DNA of 64,000 nucleotides from Hymenobacter edaphi (GCF_003258365.1 NZ_QHKM01000002.1:186001-250000), one strand, 5' to 3'. Shown: positions 1-9,992, numbered from the stretch's first letter. A program made the numbers and translations. Notes: generated by a model from the letters alone, not told the origin.

Positions 1-64
1 ACTGCTGCGTCGTCTCTCCTCGCAATGACTGCCAGTGCTACCGTCGGCTGGCGCGGCCGGGCTG

Positions 65-841
65 CTAGGGCAGCCGCTGGTGGCGGGGCACGTTGAAGAG
101 CAGGGAAGAGGCCAGCGGCACCAGAAACATGAGTACCGTCAGCGCCGTCAGGCCCACGTCGGCGGCGTGGCTTTCCAGGAACACGCTGACGGGGTGCGCG
201 GGCTGAAAATGCTCGAACAGGGACAGCAGCAGCTTCAGGCCCAGAATGCCGATGACCAGGAAGGCCGAGGTTTCCAGGAACGGGTAGCGGGCCATCAGCA
301 GCACGAAGGCCTGGGCCACCAGGCGCATGGCCAGAATGCCGATGAACACGCCCACGCACACCAGAATCAGGTTGTCGGTGAAGGCCACCACGGCAAAGAC
401 GTTGTCGATGGAAAAGGCCAGGTCCATCAGCTCGATCAGGGCCACGGTGGCCCAGAACTGCCCGAAGGCGCCCAGGGTGCGGCGGTACAGCCAGCTTTTG
501 CCCTTGTCGGGCGCGTCGGCAGCGTCGTCGTCCGCGCTGCGGCCTTTGGGGCGGAACTGCTGGTAGCAGAGATAGAGCAGATACAGACCGCCCAGGGGCT
601 TGAGGTACCAGAAGTTGATGAGGAAGGAAGCGAAGAGCAGGCACACCCCGCGGAACACGTAGGCCCCGATGATGCCGTAGCGCAGGGCTTTCTGGCGCTG
701 CTCCTTGGGCAGGTCGCCGACCATGGTGGCCAGCACCGCCGCGTTGTCCACGCTGAGCAGGCTTTCGATGATAATCAGGTTGCCGACGATGGCCGCCGCG
801 GCCAGCGGGTTGTCGAGAATCTGTTGGAGGTGGACGTTCAT
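65..841 (-). CDS. TerC family integral membrane protein
   Basis: Predicted 258-residue polytopic inner-membrane protein of the TerC family, which is linked to metal-ion export and tellurite resistance; the exact substrate cannot be told from sequence. The family's acidic membrane motifs are visible: IIIESLLSVDNAAVLA near residues 22-37 and ELMDLAFSIDNVFAVV in the second half, each with the conserved Asp-Asn pair. The frame is open to an ATG at 913, but family similarity begins at MNVHLQQIL, so 841 is the chosen start. It stands alone, in the same direction as the small membrane protein upstream. Confidence 0.9.
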   Translation of the reverse strand: MNVHLQQILDNPLAAAAIVGNLIIIESLLSVDNAAVLATMVGDLPKEQRQKALRYGIIGAYVFRGVCLLFASFLINFWYLKPLGGLYLLYLCYQQFRPKGRSADDDAADAPDKGKSWLYRRTLGAFGQFWATVALIELMDLAFSIDNVFAVVAFTDNLILVCVGVFIGILAMRLVAQAFVLLMARYPFLETSAFLVIGILGLKLLLSLFEHFQPAHPVSVFLESHAADVGLTALTVLMFLVPLASSLLFNVPRHQRLP

Positions 842-949
842 GCAGGTAAGTAACCCCGGAAAAGCCGAAAAGGTCCGGCCAAAGCCCAAGGAGAGGGCGA
901 AAATGCAAAACAACGGGTATTACGCCGCCGGGACGTATTGGATGCCGGG

Positions 950-1315
950 CTAGATGATGGGACCGTGGGGCAAAATCAGGAAAAAGAACAGCTGGCCGGC
1001 AATCAGGAATAACAACAGGTAGCTTATGCGCCGCAGCATGAACAGGTGTCGTGCCCAGGGCTGCCGCGCGCGGCCGGCCCATCCCTGCAACGCGGCGTTG
1101 GCAACGCCCAAAACCAATGTGCCGCAGAGCAGCCGGAAACCGGCTTCCTCGACGGCTACGTGCAACTCGTGGGGCCAGAAGTAGCGCGGCGGTTCCAGAA
1201 TCAGCGCGGGCAGGCCGAACACCCACACCAACATGCGCTTAAACAGCAGCAGACAGCACAAGGCCGCGCCGATGAACAGCCAGGCGCTGGCGCGGTACAG
1301 CGTATATTTCGTCAT
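950..1315 (-). CDS. Small hypothetical membrane protein
   Basis: A 121-residue protein with about three to four hydrophobic segments ([17 protein letters not shown], an amphipathic stretch near [15 protein letters not shown], and a C-terminal [17 protein letters not shown]). No family is recognised. It lies divergently from kbl with 99 bp between the starts, and upstream of TerC on the same strand. High GC at third positions matches its neighbours, which supports a real gene. Function unknown. Confidence 0.65.
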   Translation of the reverse strand: MTKYTLYRASAWLFIGAALCCLLLFKRMLVWVFGLPALILEPPRYFWPHELHVAVEEAGFRLLCGTLVLGVANAALQGWAGRARQPWARHLFMLRRISYLLLFLIAGQLFFFLILPHGPII

Positions 1316-1368
1316 ACCCGGGGAAGTTTGCCCGTCAAGATAAGCCGGGCGAACTTCCGCCGCTGCCG

Positions 1369-1376
1369 TACCTTCG
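1369..1376 (+). promoter_or_regulatory. Candidate -7 box of the kbl promoter
   Basis: TACCTTCG, 38 bp before the kbl ATG, resembles the Bacteroidota -7 element TAnnTTTG with one mismatch. No convincing -33 element is seen, so this is tentative. Confidence 0.35.
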
Positions 1377-1414
1377 CCGGCGGTTCCCCGTCATTCCCAG
1401 AAAGCCCATTCCCC

Positions 1415-2662
<1,248 letters not shown>

Positions 2663-2684
2663 GGCTTGCTACTGCTGAAGCAAC

Positions 2685-2713
2685 AAGGCCCACCGAGTTT
2701 CGGTGGGCCTTTT
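2685..2713 (+). terminator. Rho-independent terminator of kbl
   Basis: AAGGCCCACCGAG / loop TTT / CGGTGGGCCTT forms a near-perfect GC-rich hairpin followed by a short T run, 22 bp after the kbl stop codon. Confidence 0.85.
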
Positions 2714-2763
2714 CGTTTGATTATACTGCCGTGACTAAGTGAAACGCATTTGCGCAGGTTACT

Positions 2764-3153
2764 ATGAATTCGAGCGTTGCCTTGTGCTTGCTGTTGGCAG
2801 GCAGTGCAGCTTGTGTAAGCGGCTGTGCTGTCAATGAGGGAACCGTTGGGATGCCCATTCAAAAAGAACTACTGATAAACAAGCGCGGGGAATTGTGGAG
2901 GAATGATGACCAGAGCAATTACATAATGCCTAGCTTAATATTTTATGACAGCACTGTGCTTGGCTCCAGTAGAGGAGACACCGCTTTTAGATTCACCTAC
3001 GAGCTAAAAGGTCGGTATATTCTGCTGAAGGATTTCAAAGGCCGGGTAGAGAAGAGTCGCATTCTGCACATAGGTCCGAATACATTCACGGTTGACAAGC
3101 TGTGGTTTCTAGAGGGCAAGCAGACGTACCACCGGGAGGTGTTCGGGCCGTAG
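2764..3153 (+). CDS. Small putative lipoprotein, unknown function
   Basis: A 129-residue protein with a short hydrophobic signal sequence ending in a lipobox-like VSGC (Cys21), so probably a lipoprotein. The mature part is mixed alpha/beta with no recognised motif. The gene is clearly more AT-rich than its neighbours, which suggests relaxed constraint or recent acquisition. It sits between the kbl terminator and the NamZ-like gene, apparently as its own unit. Confidence 0.65.
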   Translation: MNSSVALCLLLAGSAACVSGCAVNEGTVGMPIQKELLINKRGELWRNDDQSNYIMPSLIFYDSTVLGSSRGDTAFRFTYELKGRYILLKDFKGRVEKSRILHIGPNTFTVDKLWFLEGKQTYHREVFGP

Positions 3154-3252
3154 GGTTGGCAGAAAGCAGCAACGGGCCGGGTGACGGACCAATCAGCGTA
3201 GTGGCCATCGATAAACTGTAACTTCCACAACCAGTCCCACCTTGCCCGCCCC

Positions 3253-4488
3253 ATGAAACTGTACGCTGCCTTAGCCCCCCTGCTGATTGCTGGCGCCCTG
3301 GCCGGCTACCTCCGCCCCCAGCCCGCCGAAAAGCCCTTCCCGCCGGCCCGCGTAGCCGCCCCGGGTCCCATCACCGGCGCCGACCAGACCGCGGCCTACC
3401 TGCCCTACCTCCAGGGCAAGCGCGTGGCCGTGCTGGCTAACCTCACCACCATCATCGGCCGGAAGCACCTGGTCGACAGCCTGCAGAGCCGGGGTGTGAA
3501 CATCGTGAAGGTGTTCGGGCCGGAGCACGGCTTCCGGGGCAACGCCAGCGCGGGCGTGCACGTGGCCGACGAAAAGGACCCGGCCACCGGCATTCCCATC
3601 ATTTCGCTCTACGGCCCGAAGCGCCAGCCCTCCGCCGCAGACCTGGCCGACGTGGACGTGCTGCTCTACGACCTGCAGGACGTGGGCTGCCGCTTCTATA
3701 CCAACATCAACGCGCTGCGCAACCTGATGGACGCCTGCGCCCAGAACGACAAGGAGCTGCTCATCCTCGACCGGCCCAACCCCAACGGCTACCTCGTCGA
3801 CGGGCCCGTGCTCGACATGCAGCTCAAGTCCGGCATCGGGCAGTTTCCCATTCCCATTGCCCACGGCCTGACCGTCGCCGAGTTTGCCCAGATGGTCAAC
3901 GGCGAAAAGTGGCTGCCCGGCGGCAAGCCCTGCCGGCTGCGCATCATCCCGGTGAAGAACTACCGGCACGACATGGAGTACGTGCTACCCGTCAAACCCT
4001 CGCCCAACCTGAATACCCCGCAGAGCATCCTGCTCTACCCCTCCACCTGCCTGTTCGAGGGCACCGTGCTCAACCACGGCCGCGGCACGCAGTTTCCCTT
4101 CACCGTGCTCGGCAGCCCCGCCCTCCAAGGCAAGTTCAGCTTCGCCTACACGCCCGTCAGCATCCCGGGCATGAGCGAAACGCCGCTGCACATGAACCAG
4201 GTGTGCTACGGCCTCGACCTGCGCCAGTACGACACCCGCGAGCTGCGCAAAACCAAGCGCCTCAACCTGGACTGGATGATTACGCTCTACAACGCCTACC
4301 CCGACAAGGCGCACTTCTTCGACCGCACCCAGAGCAAGGAAATCGGCAACATCAACGGTCTGGCCGGCACGTTGGACTTCAAAAAGCAGATCGAAGCCGG
4401 CCAGACGCCGGAGCAAATCCGCGCCTCCTGGGAGCCGGGCCTGAGCCAATACAAGCAGATGCGCAAGAAATATCTGCTGTACCGGTAG
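3253..4488 (+). CDS. Exo-beta-N-acetylmuramidase NamZ-like protein (DUF1343)
   Basis: A 411-residue secreted protein of the DUF1343/YbbC family (GH171), whose characterised members remove terminal MurNAc from peptidoglycan fragments during cell-wall recycling. The N-terminus MKLYAALAPLLIAGALAGYL is a signal or anchor segment. Family blocks are clear: VAVLANLTTIIG, VKVFGPEHGFRG (conserved acidic and His residues), DVDVLLYDLQDVGCRFYT, LDRPNPNG and the C-terminal half with NHGRGTQFPFTVLGSP. Length is typical. The gene seems monocistronic. The specific substrate is inferred from the family. Confidence 0.9.
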   Translation: MKLYAALAPLLIAGALAGYLRPQPAEKPFPPARVAAPGPITGADQTAAYLPYLQGKRVAVLANLTTIIGRKHLVDSLQSRGVNIVKVFGPEHGFRGNASAGVHVADEKDPATGIPIISLYGPKRQPSAADLADVDVLLYDLQDVGCRFYTNINALRNLMDACAQNDKELLILDRPNPNGYLVDGPVLDMQLKSGIGQFPIPIAHGLTVAEFAQMVNGEKWLPGGKPCRLRIIPVKNYRHDMEYVLPVKPSPNLNTPQSILLYPSTCLFEGTVLNHGRGTQFPFTVLGSPALQGKFSFAYTPVSIPGMSETPLHMNQVCYGLDLRQYDTRELRKTKRLNLDWMITLYNAYPDKAHFFDRTQSKEIGNINGLAGTLDFKKQIEAGQTPEQIRASWEPGLSQYKQMRKKYLLYR

Positions 4489-4642
4489 GGGCTGCGGGCG
4501 GCCCCGAGCCCGGGCAAAGTCCACGTAATGCCGCCCGCAAAATCAACCGCGAGAGGGATGCCTGGGTAACCTGGTTTTAAAGGGCTTCTGCTACATTGGA
4601 ATACGAGCCAACACGTACACGTTTTTACAACCATTAGCTGCC

Positions 4643-4948
4643 ATGACAAGACTGGTCACCGTAATTCTGTTGCTGACGACCATTGCCGCCGGCGCAGTTG
4701 CCCAGGGCAACAAGCCCGCGACTTCGTCGAGCCCCACGACGATATACCAGACGCAAAAGCAAAACGGCTCGGGCGTGGCCGTGCAGGGAATGTCGAGCGT
4801 GTCGCAGGCCGAAGCCGACCGCAATGCCGACAAGGCCGGCGTGAGCGGAAGCTTCCAGAATGCCACGGGAACGGGGACCCGGTTCCAGGTGCCGACGCCC
4901 GCTGCCACCACAAAAGCCGCCAAACCAGCCAAAGCAGCTGCCCACTAA
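4643..4948 (+). CDS. Small secreted hypothetical protein
   Basis: A 101-residue protein with a Sec signal peptide (MTRLVTVILLLTTIAAGAVAQ, cleavage likely after AQ). The mature part is low in hydrophobic residues and rich in Ser, Thr, Ala, Gly and Lys, so probably disordered, ending in an Ala/Lys-rich tail. No family is recognised. A hairpin terminator follows at 4980. Confidence 0.6.
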   Translation: MTRLVTVILLLTTIAAGAVAQGNKPATSSSPTTIYQTQKQNGSGVAVQGMSSVSQAEADRNADKAGVSGSFQNATGTGTRFQVPTPAATTKAAKPAKAAAH

Positions 4949-4979
4949 AGCCGCGGGCACTCCATCGCATTTTCCCCAC

Positions 4980-5005
4980 AGGCCGGTCCCTCCAGACCGG
5001 CCTTT
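4980..5005 (+). terminator. Hairpin terminator
   Basis: AGGCCGGTC / CCTCCA / GACCGGCCT then TT: a 9-bp GC-rich stem, 31 bp after the secreted-protein stop. Confidence 0.7.
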
Positions 5006-5180
5006 ATCGTATGGCGGTGCTGTCATTATCAGTCCGTTGAGAACTGAAATTTCTTGGCGGAAGCGCCCCGTTATTACGGTTGAGTATTCCGCCCTTTTTC
5101 TATATTTCCTCCACGTCCCGATTACCACTATTACCTATTGCGAGTCGTTCCATTTTTCCACTTTCATCCTTTCCCAACGT

Positions 5181-5894
5181 ATGGCCTCGCCATTCAAAAA
5201 ACGCTTCCGGAACTTCTTCCTGAGCAAATCCATCAGCCGCGAAACCATGAAGCAGCTGGTGGGTGACCACCTCGACGCGCTGGACGCCGACAAGCAGCCC
5301 GAAGACGCCCCCGACACGGCCGCTATGGCTGCCCGGCTGCGCCCGCTCTACGAGCAGTTTCAGGTAGGGCTGGGCACGGGCCGGGCCGTCACGGCCGAGC
5401 GGGGCAGCCACACCGGTTCGGTGGGCAGTGCGTTCGACGCCCTGAAAAGCTACCCCGCCGAGGTAGCCCGCGTGCATATTCTTCCGAAGCACGACGAGAA
5501 GTCGGCCGTGTATAAGGAGTTCTTCCCGAAGGGCCGCACGGCGTTTTCGGGGGCTTCGCAGAAATCCATCGGCACCGATATTCGCGCGTTCATGCTCACG
5601 GCCCGCAAATACGACGCGCTGGTGCCCGCTGCCGCCGTGGCCGAGCTGCAAACGCGCCTGAAAGCCTTTGAGGACGCCGATACCGACCAGGGCAAAGTCG
5701 CCAAGCAAACCAAGGAAGGCAATCAAGCCATTGGCAAAGACCAAAAGAAGCTGGCCGTCCACCTGTTCGCCAACTTCGGTACCCTCATCAGCGCCTTTGC
5801 CGCCGAACCCGAAAAGGCCGAGCCGTACTTCAACCTCAGCCTGCTGCCCTCCACGCAGCGCAAGAAGAACAAGCCAGCCACTGCGGTAGCCTAA
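5181..5894 (+). CDS. Hypothetical protein, 237 residues
   Basis: No recognised family. The ATG at 5181 follows an AT-richer leader (5,006-5,180) that looks like a promoter region; upstream in-frame sequence is not protein-like. The protein starts with a basic stretch (FKKRFRNFFLSK), lacks a signal peptide or membrane segment, and appears mostly helical, with Ala/Glu/Lys-rich runs such as VAELQTRLKAFEDADTDQGKVA. It is convergent with cdaA; the palindromic array 5,930-6,128 lies between the two 3' ends. Confidence 0.65.
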   Translation: MASPFKKRFRNFFLSKSISRETMKQLVGDHLDALDADKQPEDAPDTAAMAARLRPLYEQFQVGLGTGRAVTAERGSHTGSVGSAFDALKSYPAEVARVHILPKHDEKSAVYKEFFPKGRTAFSGASQKSIGTDIRAFMLTARKYDALVPAAAVAELQTRLKAFEDADTDQGKVAKQTKEGNQAIGKDQKKLAVHLFANFGTLISAFAAEPEKAEPYFNLSLLPSTQRKKNKPATAVA

Positions 5895-5929
5895 CGGGCG
5901 GCGCCCGCCCCCGCAAGCATTGTTACGCG

Positions 5930-6128
5930 TTCCGTTTTCCGGAATGCCCAAAAACGGCTGTCAGCCCCCGTTCCGGATTCCGGAACGGGCAAAAACGGCT
6001 GTCAGACCCCATTCCGCATTTCGGAATGCCCAAAAACGGCTGTCAGGTATCATTCCGGAATGCGGAATGCCCAAAAACGGTTGTCAGACCCCGTTCCGGA
6101 TTCCGGAACGGGGTCTGACAACCGTTTT
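5930..6128. repeat. Array of 41-bp palindromic repeats ending in a long hairpin
   Basis: AAAAACGGCTGTCAG occurs at 5950, 5991 and 6032, and as AAAAACGGTTGTCAG at 6073, an exact 41-bp period. Between copies sit short palindromes of the form (G/A)TTCCG...CGGAA(C/T). The last unit is followed by an inverted copy, giving a 27-bp stem (6074-6128) with almost no loop. The array lies between two convergent genes and may act as a bidirectional terminator or protein-binding array. Confidence 0.85.
6074..6128. terminator. Bidirectional hairpin at the end of the palindromic array
   Basis: AAAACGGTTGTCAG...CTGACAACCGTTTT: the arms pair perfectly through CCCCGTTCCGGA/TCCGGAACGGGG around one central T. 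With A-runs on one side and T-runs on the other it can terminate the 5181-5894 gene on the + strand and cdaA on the - strand. Confidence 0.7.
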
Positions 6129-6166
6129 CAGCCTATTCCCAAGACGTGGGAAGCTTGTAGGTCGGC

Positions 6167-7009
6167 TCAGGCCGCCACCTCCGCCGCCGAGCCCACCGCC
6201 GCCGGGGCCGCCGGGCGGGGCTGCGCGTCGAAAAGGAACTCGTTGAGCTTGGCGCGCAAATCGGAGGACGAGAGGTTGCGGAACACCTCCCCGCCGCGCA
6301 CCAGGGACATCTGCCCGGTTTCCTCGCTCACCACCAGCACCACCGCGTCCGTCACTTCCGTCAGGCCGATGGCGGCGCGGTGGCGCAGGCCCATGGAGGC
6401 GGGCACGTCGGGGTTTTCGCTGACCGGCAGAATGCAGCGCGCGGCCCGGATGCGGCCGGCGGCAATGATGACGGCCCCGTCGTGCAGGGGGGAGGTCTTG
6501 TTGAAGATGCTCATGAGCAGGCGCTTGCTCACGGCCGCGTCGAGCAGGTCGCCGGATTCGGCGTAGAACTTCAGGTCGGAGGCCTGCTGAAAGGCAATGA
6601 GGGCGCCCGTGTTCTTGCCCGCCAGGCTTTTAGCCGCCTCCACGAAGGGCGTGACGGACATGCGCTGCATGGGCGTTTCGCGGCGCCACGAGAACATGCG
6701 CATGCGCTCCAGGGCCGTCACCTTGCCGATGTTGAGCAGGAAGCGACGGATTTCCTGCTGAAACAGGATAATGCCCGCCAGCACACCCACCGACATAAAC
6801 TGCCCCAGAATCATGGTCAGCAGCTCCATGCCGGCGGCTTTCACCACCAGGTAGACGAGGTAAATCGACAGAAAGCCCAGGAAGATGCGCAGGGCCACCG
6901 AGCCGGTGAGCAGCTTGTAGATCTGGTAGAACAGAATGGTCACCAGCACCACGTCGACGACGTCGATCCAGCCGATGCGCAGGAAGCCGATGGCGACGGG
7001 GTTAAACAT
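6167..7009 (-). CDS. cdaA: Diadenylate cyclase CdaA
   Basis: A 280-residue membrane-bound enzyme that condenses two ATP to cyclic di-AMP, a messenger for osmolyte and cell-wall control. Three N-terminal hydrophobic segments (residues about 13-95) are followed by a DisA_N-type cyclase domain with both catalytic signatures: SPLHDGAVII (DGA) and GLRHRAAIG (RHR). The C-terminal tail is Ala/Pro rich. The start lies 18 bp after the folP stop, so folP-cdaA is almost certainly an operon, as in many Bacteroidota. Confidence 0.95.
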   Translation of the reverse strand: MFNPVAIGFLRIGWIDVVDVVLVTILFYQIYKLLTGSVALRIFLGFLSIYLVYLVVKAAGMELLTMILGQFMSVGVLAGIILFQQEIRRFLLNIGKVTALERMRMFSWRRETPMQRMSVTPFVEAAKSLAGKNTGALIAFQQASDLKFYAESGDLLDAAVSKRLLMSIFNKTSPLHDGAVIIAAGRIRAARCILPVSENPDVPASMGLRHRAAIGLTEVTDAVVLVVSEETGQMSLVRGGEVFRNLSSSDLRAKLNEFLFDAQPRPAAPAAVGSAAEVAA

Positions 7010-7027
7010 GGGCGTTGGGGTCAGGAG

Positions 7028-7909
7028 TCAGGTACTAAGCGTGTTTTCGAGCAGGCGAACGGTCTGCGCGGCTTCGGCCACGTCGTGCACGCGCACGAGG
7101 CGGGCCCCGCCGAGCACGGCCAGGGTATTCAGGGCAATGGTGCCGGGCAGGGCGGCGTCGGGCGTGAGGCCCAGGGGTTTCCAGACGAGGGTTTTACGGG
7201 AAAGTCCTACCAAAAGTGGCAAATCCAAAACGGTGCGCAGCTCGGGCAGCCGCCGCAGCAGCTCGTAGCCCTGCTGCGGGGTTTTGGCGAAGCCGATGCC
7301 GGGGTCGAGCACCACGTCGGCGGCGGGCCAGAGGGCGCGCAGGGCCGTGAGCCGGTCGCGGAAGTAGCGCGTGACCGATAGCACCAGGTCTTCGTCGTAG
7401 GCGGTGTGCTGGGTCATGGTTTGGGGAGTGCCGCGCATGTGCATGAGCACGTAGGGCACCCGCAGCCGCGCCACGGTCGGGAACATTTCCGCGTCGAGCA
7501 GGCCCCCGCCGATGTCGTTGATCATGTTGGCCCCGGCCTGCACGGCCTGTTCGGCCACCCGGGCCCGGAAGGTGTCGACGGAAAGAAAGACCTCGGGGAA
7601 GCGCCGGCGAATGGCTTCGCAGGCGGGCAGCACCCGGCGCAGCTCCTCCTCGGGGCTGATGTCCTCGGCGCCGGGGCGCGAGGAGTAGCCGCCCAGGTCG
7701 AGGATGGCCGCGCCGGCTTCGAGCATCTGCTCGGCGCGGCGCAGCACGTCGGATTCGGCTTCCAGCCGCGAGCCGGCGAAGAACGAGTCGGGCGTCACGT
7801 TCAGAATGCCCATGACCTGGGGGCGGCTCAGGTCGAGCACGGAGCCGCCGGGGCAGCGCAGCGTCTGCCGGCCTCGAAATAGCGTATCTTGCGCGGACAG
7901 ACCAGTCAT
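7028..7909 (-). CDS. folP: Dihydropteroate synthase
   Basis: A 293-residue TIM-barrel enzyme of folate synthesis that joins 6-hydroxymethyl-dihydropterin pyrophosphate to p-aminobenzoate. Signatures are present: VMGILNVTPDSFFAGS near the N-terminus, AAILDLGGYSSRPGA, MINDIGGG, VLMHMRGTPQTM, VVLDPGIGFAKT and the C-terminal RVHDVAE. Length is normal. It heads the folP-cdaA operon and is divergent from the DUF1599 gene, with a 155-bp shared control region. Confidence 0.95.
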   Translation of the reverse strand: MTGLSAQDTLFRGRQTLRCPGGSVLDLSRPQVMGILNVTPDSFFAGSRLEAESDVLRRAEQMLEAGAAILDLGGYSSRPGAEDISPEEELRRVLPACEAIRRRFPEVFLSVDTFRARVAEQAVQAGANMINDIGGGLLDAEMFPTVARLRVPYVLMHMRGTPQTMTQHTAYDEDLVLSVTRYFRDRLTALRALWPAADVVLDPGIGFAKTPQQGYELLRRLPELRTVLDLPLLVGLSRKTLVWKPLGLTPDAALPGTIALNTLAVLGGARLVRVHDVAEAAQTVRLLENTLST

Positions 7910-8064
7910 GGATTTCAGGCTTAGAAGCTTGGCGGGTAACGGTTCAGACGTAGGCGAGGCCCAGCTAAGGCATTGCCGGAAAGCAACGCCGTCAGCTGCG
8001 CAAAGAACGTTCTAAGACCAAAGCCCTACTACCTCCGCTCTGTTTTAAAAATAGCATTTTCACG

Positions 8065-8607
8065 TTGAACGACCAAACCCCGCGGCAGTACGACGAGGTC
8101 ATTGGGCAGTGCCGGACGCTGTTTCTGGCCAAAACCCACGACTACGGCACGGCGTGGCGCATCCTGCGCCTGCCCAGCATCACCGACCAGATTTACATCA
8201 AGGCCCAGCGCATCCGCTCCATTCAGGAGAAGGGCACGCAGCTGGTGCAGGACCCCATCGACGACGAGTTCGTGGCCATCGTGAACTACTGCGTCATTGC
8301 CCTGATGCAGCTGCACCTGCCCGCCGACGCGCCCCTGGACCTGGAGGCCGACGCCGTGGCGGCCACCTACGACGAGGAAATCGGGGAAAACCGCCGCCTG
8401 CTCTTCGCCAAAAACCACGACTACGGCGAGGCCTGGCGGCAGATGCGCGTGTCGAGCATCACCGACATCATCCTGATGAAGCTGCACCGCACCAAGCAGA
8501 TCGAAGATCTGCACGGTCGTACCCTGGCCTCGGAAGGCGTGGAAGCCAACTACCGCGACATGCTCAACTACGCCGTGTTTGCGCTGATTCTGCGCGGGGC
8601 GGCGTGA
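8065..8607 (+). CDS. DUF1599 domain protein
   Basis: A 180-residue cytoplasmic protein of the DUF1599 family, function unknown. It has two similar halves: AKTHDYGTAWRILRLPSITD near residue 25 and AKNHDYGEAWRQMRVSSITD near residue 119, each followed by a helix with a basic motif (QRIRSIQ, HRTKQIE). The reading frame seems to start at a TTG (8065); no ATG precedes the conserved region. It sits divergent from folP and upstream of the DoxX/BT_3928-like gene, a neighbourhood common in Bacteroidota. Confidence 0.85.
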   Translation: MNDQTPRQYDEVIGQCRTLFLAKTHDYGTAWRILRLPSITDQIYIKAQRIRSIQEKGTQLVQDPIDDEFVAIVNYCVIALMQLHLPADAPLDLEADAVAATYDEEIGENRRLLFAKNHDYGEAWRQMRVSSITDIILMKLHRTKQIEDLHGRTLASEGVEANYRDMLNYAVFALILRGAA

Positions 8608-8769
8608 CCTCACCCCCCGGCCCCCTCTCCTTAGATGTCGCGCATCAAGCGAGGTAGGGGGAGCCAGACATCAGCAACGATTTGGTGCGGCGAGGCAACC
8701 CAGGGAAGAAATAAGGTTGTTTAGCAGAACGCACCCCTCTCCCTAAGGAGAGGGGCCGGGGGTGAGGTT
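8608..8769. repeat. Intergenic element bounded by 26-bp inverted repeats
   Basis: The arm at 8608-8633 (CCTCACCCCCCGG...CTCCTTA) is matched by its near-exact complement at 8744-8769 (TAAGGAGAGGGGCC...GGTGAGG), around about 110 bp of non-coding DNA. A 23-bp part of the left arm recurs exactly at 58385-58407. This looks like a small non-autonomous dispersed repeat. Confidence 0.65.
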
Positions 8770-8806
8770 TAAACCTTCCGCGTTGCCCGGCCGTTTGCCA
8801 GCCGCT

Positions 8807-8813
8807 TACTTTG
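8807..8813 (+). promoter_or_regulatory. Candidate -7 box (TACTTTG)
   Basis: TACTTTG ends only 5 bp before the ATG at 8819. If it is the -7 element, the transcript would be leaderless or nearly so. No -33 element was identified. Confidence 0.35.
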
Positions 8814-8818
8814 TAGAT

Positions 8819-9988
8819 ATGTCCACTTCCGATTCCGCTGCTGCCACCTCGGCCATGACGGCCGGCCACCAGCCGTCCCACCTCATGCGCACGCTCGTCC
8901 GACTCTGCTGGCTGTTGCTCGGCGGGTTGTTTATCTTTTCGGGGCTGATCAAGCTGAACGACCCCATCGGCACGGCCTACAAGCTGGAGGAATACTTCGA
9001 GGTCTTCGCGCAGGACTTCGGCTCGTTCTTCATGGTGTTTCATGGCATGGCCCGCACGCTGAGCATCACGCTCAGCTCCTTGGAAGTGGTGCTGGGCGTG
9101 GCTTTGCTGCTGCGCTGGAACCTGCGCACCACGCTCTGGAGCCTGCTGGTGCTGCTGGTGTTCTTTGCCTTCCTCACGTTTTACTCGGCCGCCTTCAACA
9201 AAGTCACCGACTGCGGCTGCTTCGGCGACTTTATCAAGCTCAAGCCCTGGACGTCCTTTTTCAAGGACATGTTCCTGCTGCTGCTCTGGGCGGTGGTGTT
9301 CTTTAATCAGCGCTACCTGCGCCGCGTCTTTGCCAAGGGCACCCTGGGCACCATGTACGTGACCTTCGCGCTGGCCGTGGCCGTGGGCATCGGGGTGTAC
9401 GCCCTGGGCCACTTGCCCTACTTCGATTTTCTGCCCTACAAGGTGGGCAACGACATCGGCAAGCTGATGCAGCCCGCCGCGCCGCTGCGCTACAAGTACA
9501 TCATGGAGAAAGGCGGCACCACCCAGGAATTCACGGAGTACCCCACGGATACGCTCTGGAAGTTCAAGCAGATGGTGGCCCTGAACCCCGAAGACGGCCC
9601 CAAAATCACCGATTTCCGGGTGTGGGGCGGCGAGCAGGAAGAGCTGACCAAGGAAGTGCTGACCGGCAACAAGCTGCTGGTCATCATCCAGAACACCACC
9701 AAGGCCGACCGGGACCGGTTTCCGCTCATCAACCAGCTCATTGCCGGCGCCGATTCCTCCAAGAAGCGCATCACCCCGATGATTATCACCAGCAGCTCGC
9801 CCAACGAGTTCGACGTGTTCCGCCACGAGGTGAACCTGCCCGGCAAGTACTACTTCGCCGACGCGACGGTGCTCAAGTCGATGATCCGCTCCAACCCCGG
9901 TTTCCTGCTGCTGCAGGACGGCGTGGTGAAGGGCAAGTACCACTACCACGACATTCCCAGCCGCGCCAAGCTGGAGGAAGCGCTGTAG
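8819..9988 (+). CDS. DoxX/BT_3928-like membrane protein with thioredoxin-like tail
   Basis: A 389-residue protein of the BT_3928 type. The N-terminal half is a DoxX/MauE-like four-helix membrane domain (segments near residues 25-45, 75-95, 100-122 and 140-160) with a loop motif VTDCGCFGDF. The C-terminal half (about 240-385) resembles a thioredoxin fold (LLVIIQNTTKADRDRF, NPGFLLLQDGVVKGKY) but shows no CxxC active site. The role is unknown; a link to envelope redox or quinone chemistry is inferred from DoxX/MauE relatives. The ATG at 8819 is preferred, since the in-frame upstream sequence overlaps the repeat element. Confidence 0.85.
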   Translation: MSTSDSAAATSAMTAGHQPSHLMRTLVRLCWLLLGGLFIFSGLIKLNDPIGTAYKLEEYFEVFAQDFGSFFMVFHGMARTLSITLSSLEVVLGVALLLRWNLRTTLWSLLVLLVFFAFLTFYSAAFNKVTDCGCFGDFIKLKPWTSFFKDMFLLLLWAVVFFNQRYLRRVFAKGTLGTMYVTFALAVAVGIGVYALGHLPYFDFLPYKVGNDIGKLMQPAAPLRYKYIMEKGGTTQEFTEYPTDTLWKFKQMVALNPEDGPKITDFRVWGGEQEELTKEVLTGNKLLVIIQNTTKADRDRFPLINQLIAGADSSKKRITPMIITSSSPNEFDVFRHEVNLPGKYYFADATVLKSMIRSNPGFLLLQDGVVKGKYHYHDIPSRAKLEEAL

Positions 9989-9992
9989 GGAA

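Noticed and set aside
5930-6128. 41-bp repeats as a CRISPR array
   Set aside because: The sequence between repeat units is not unique but is itself a variable palindrome, the period is only 41 bp, and no cas gene is present.
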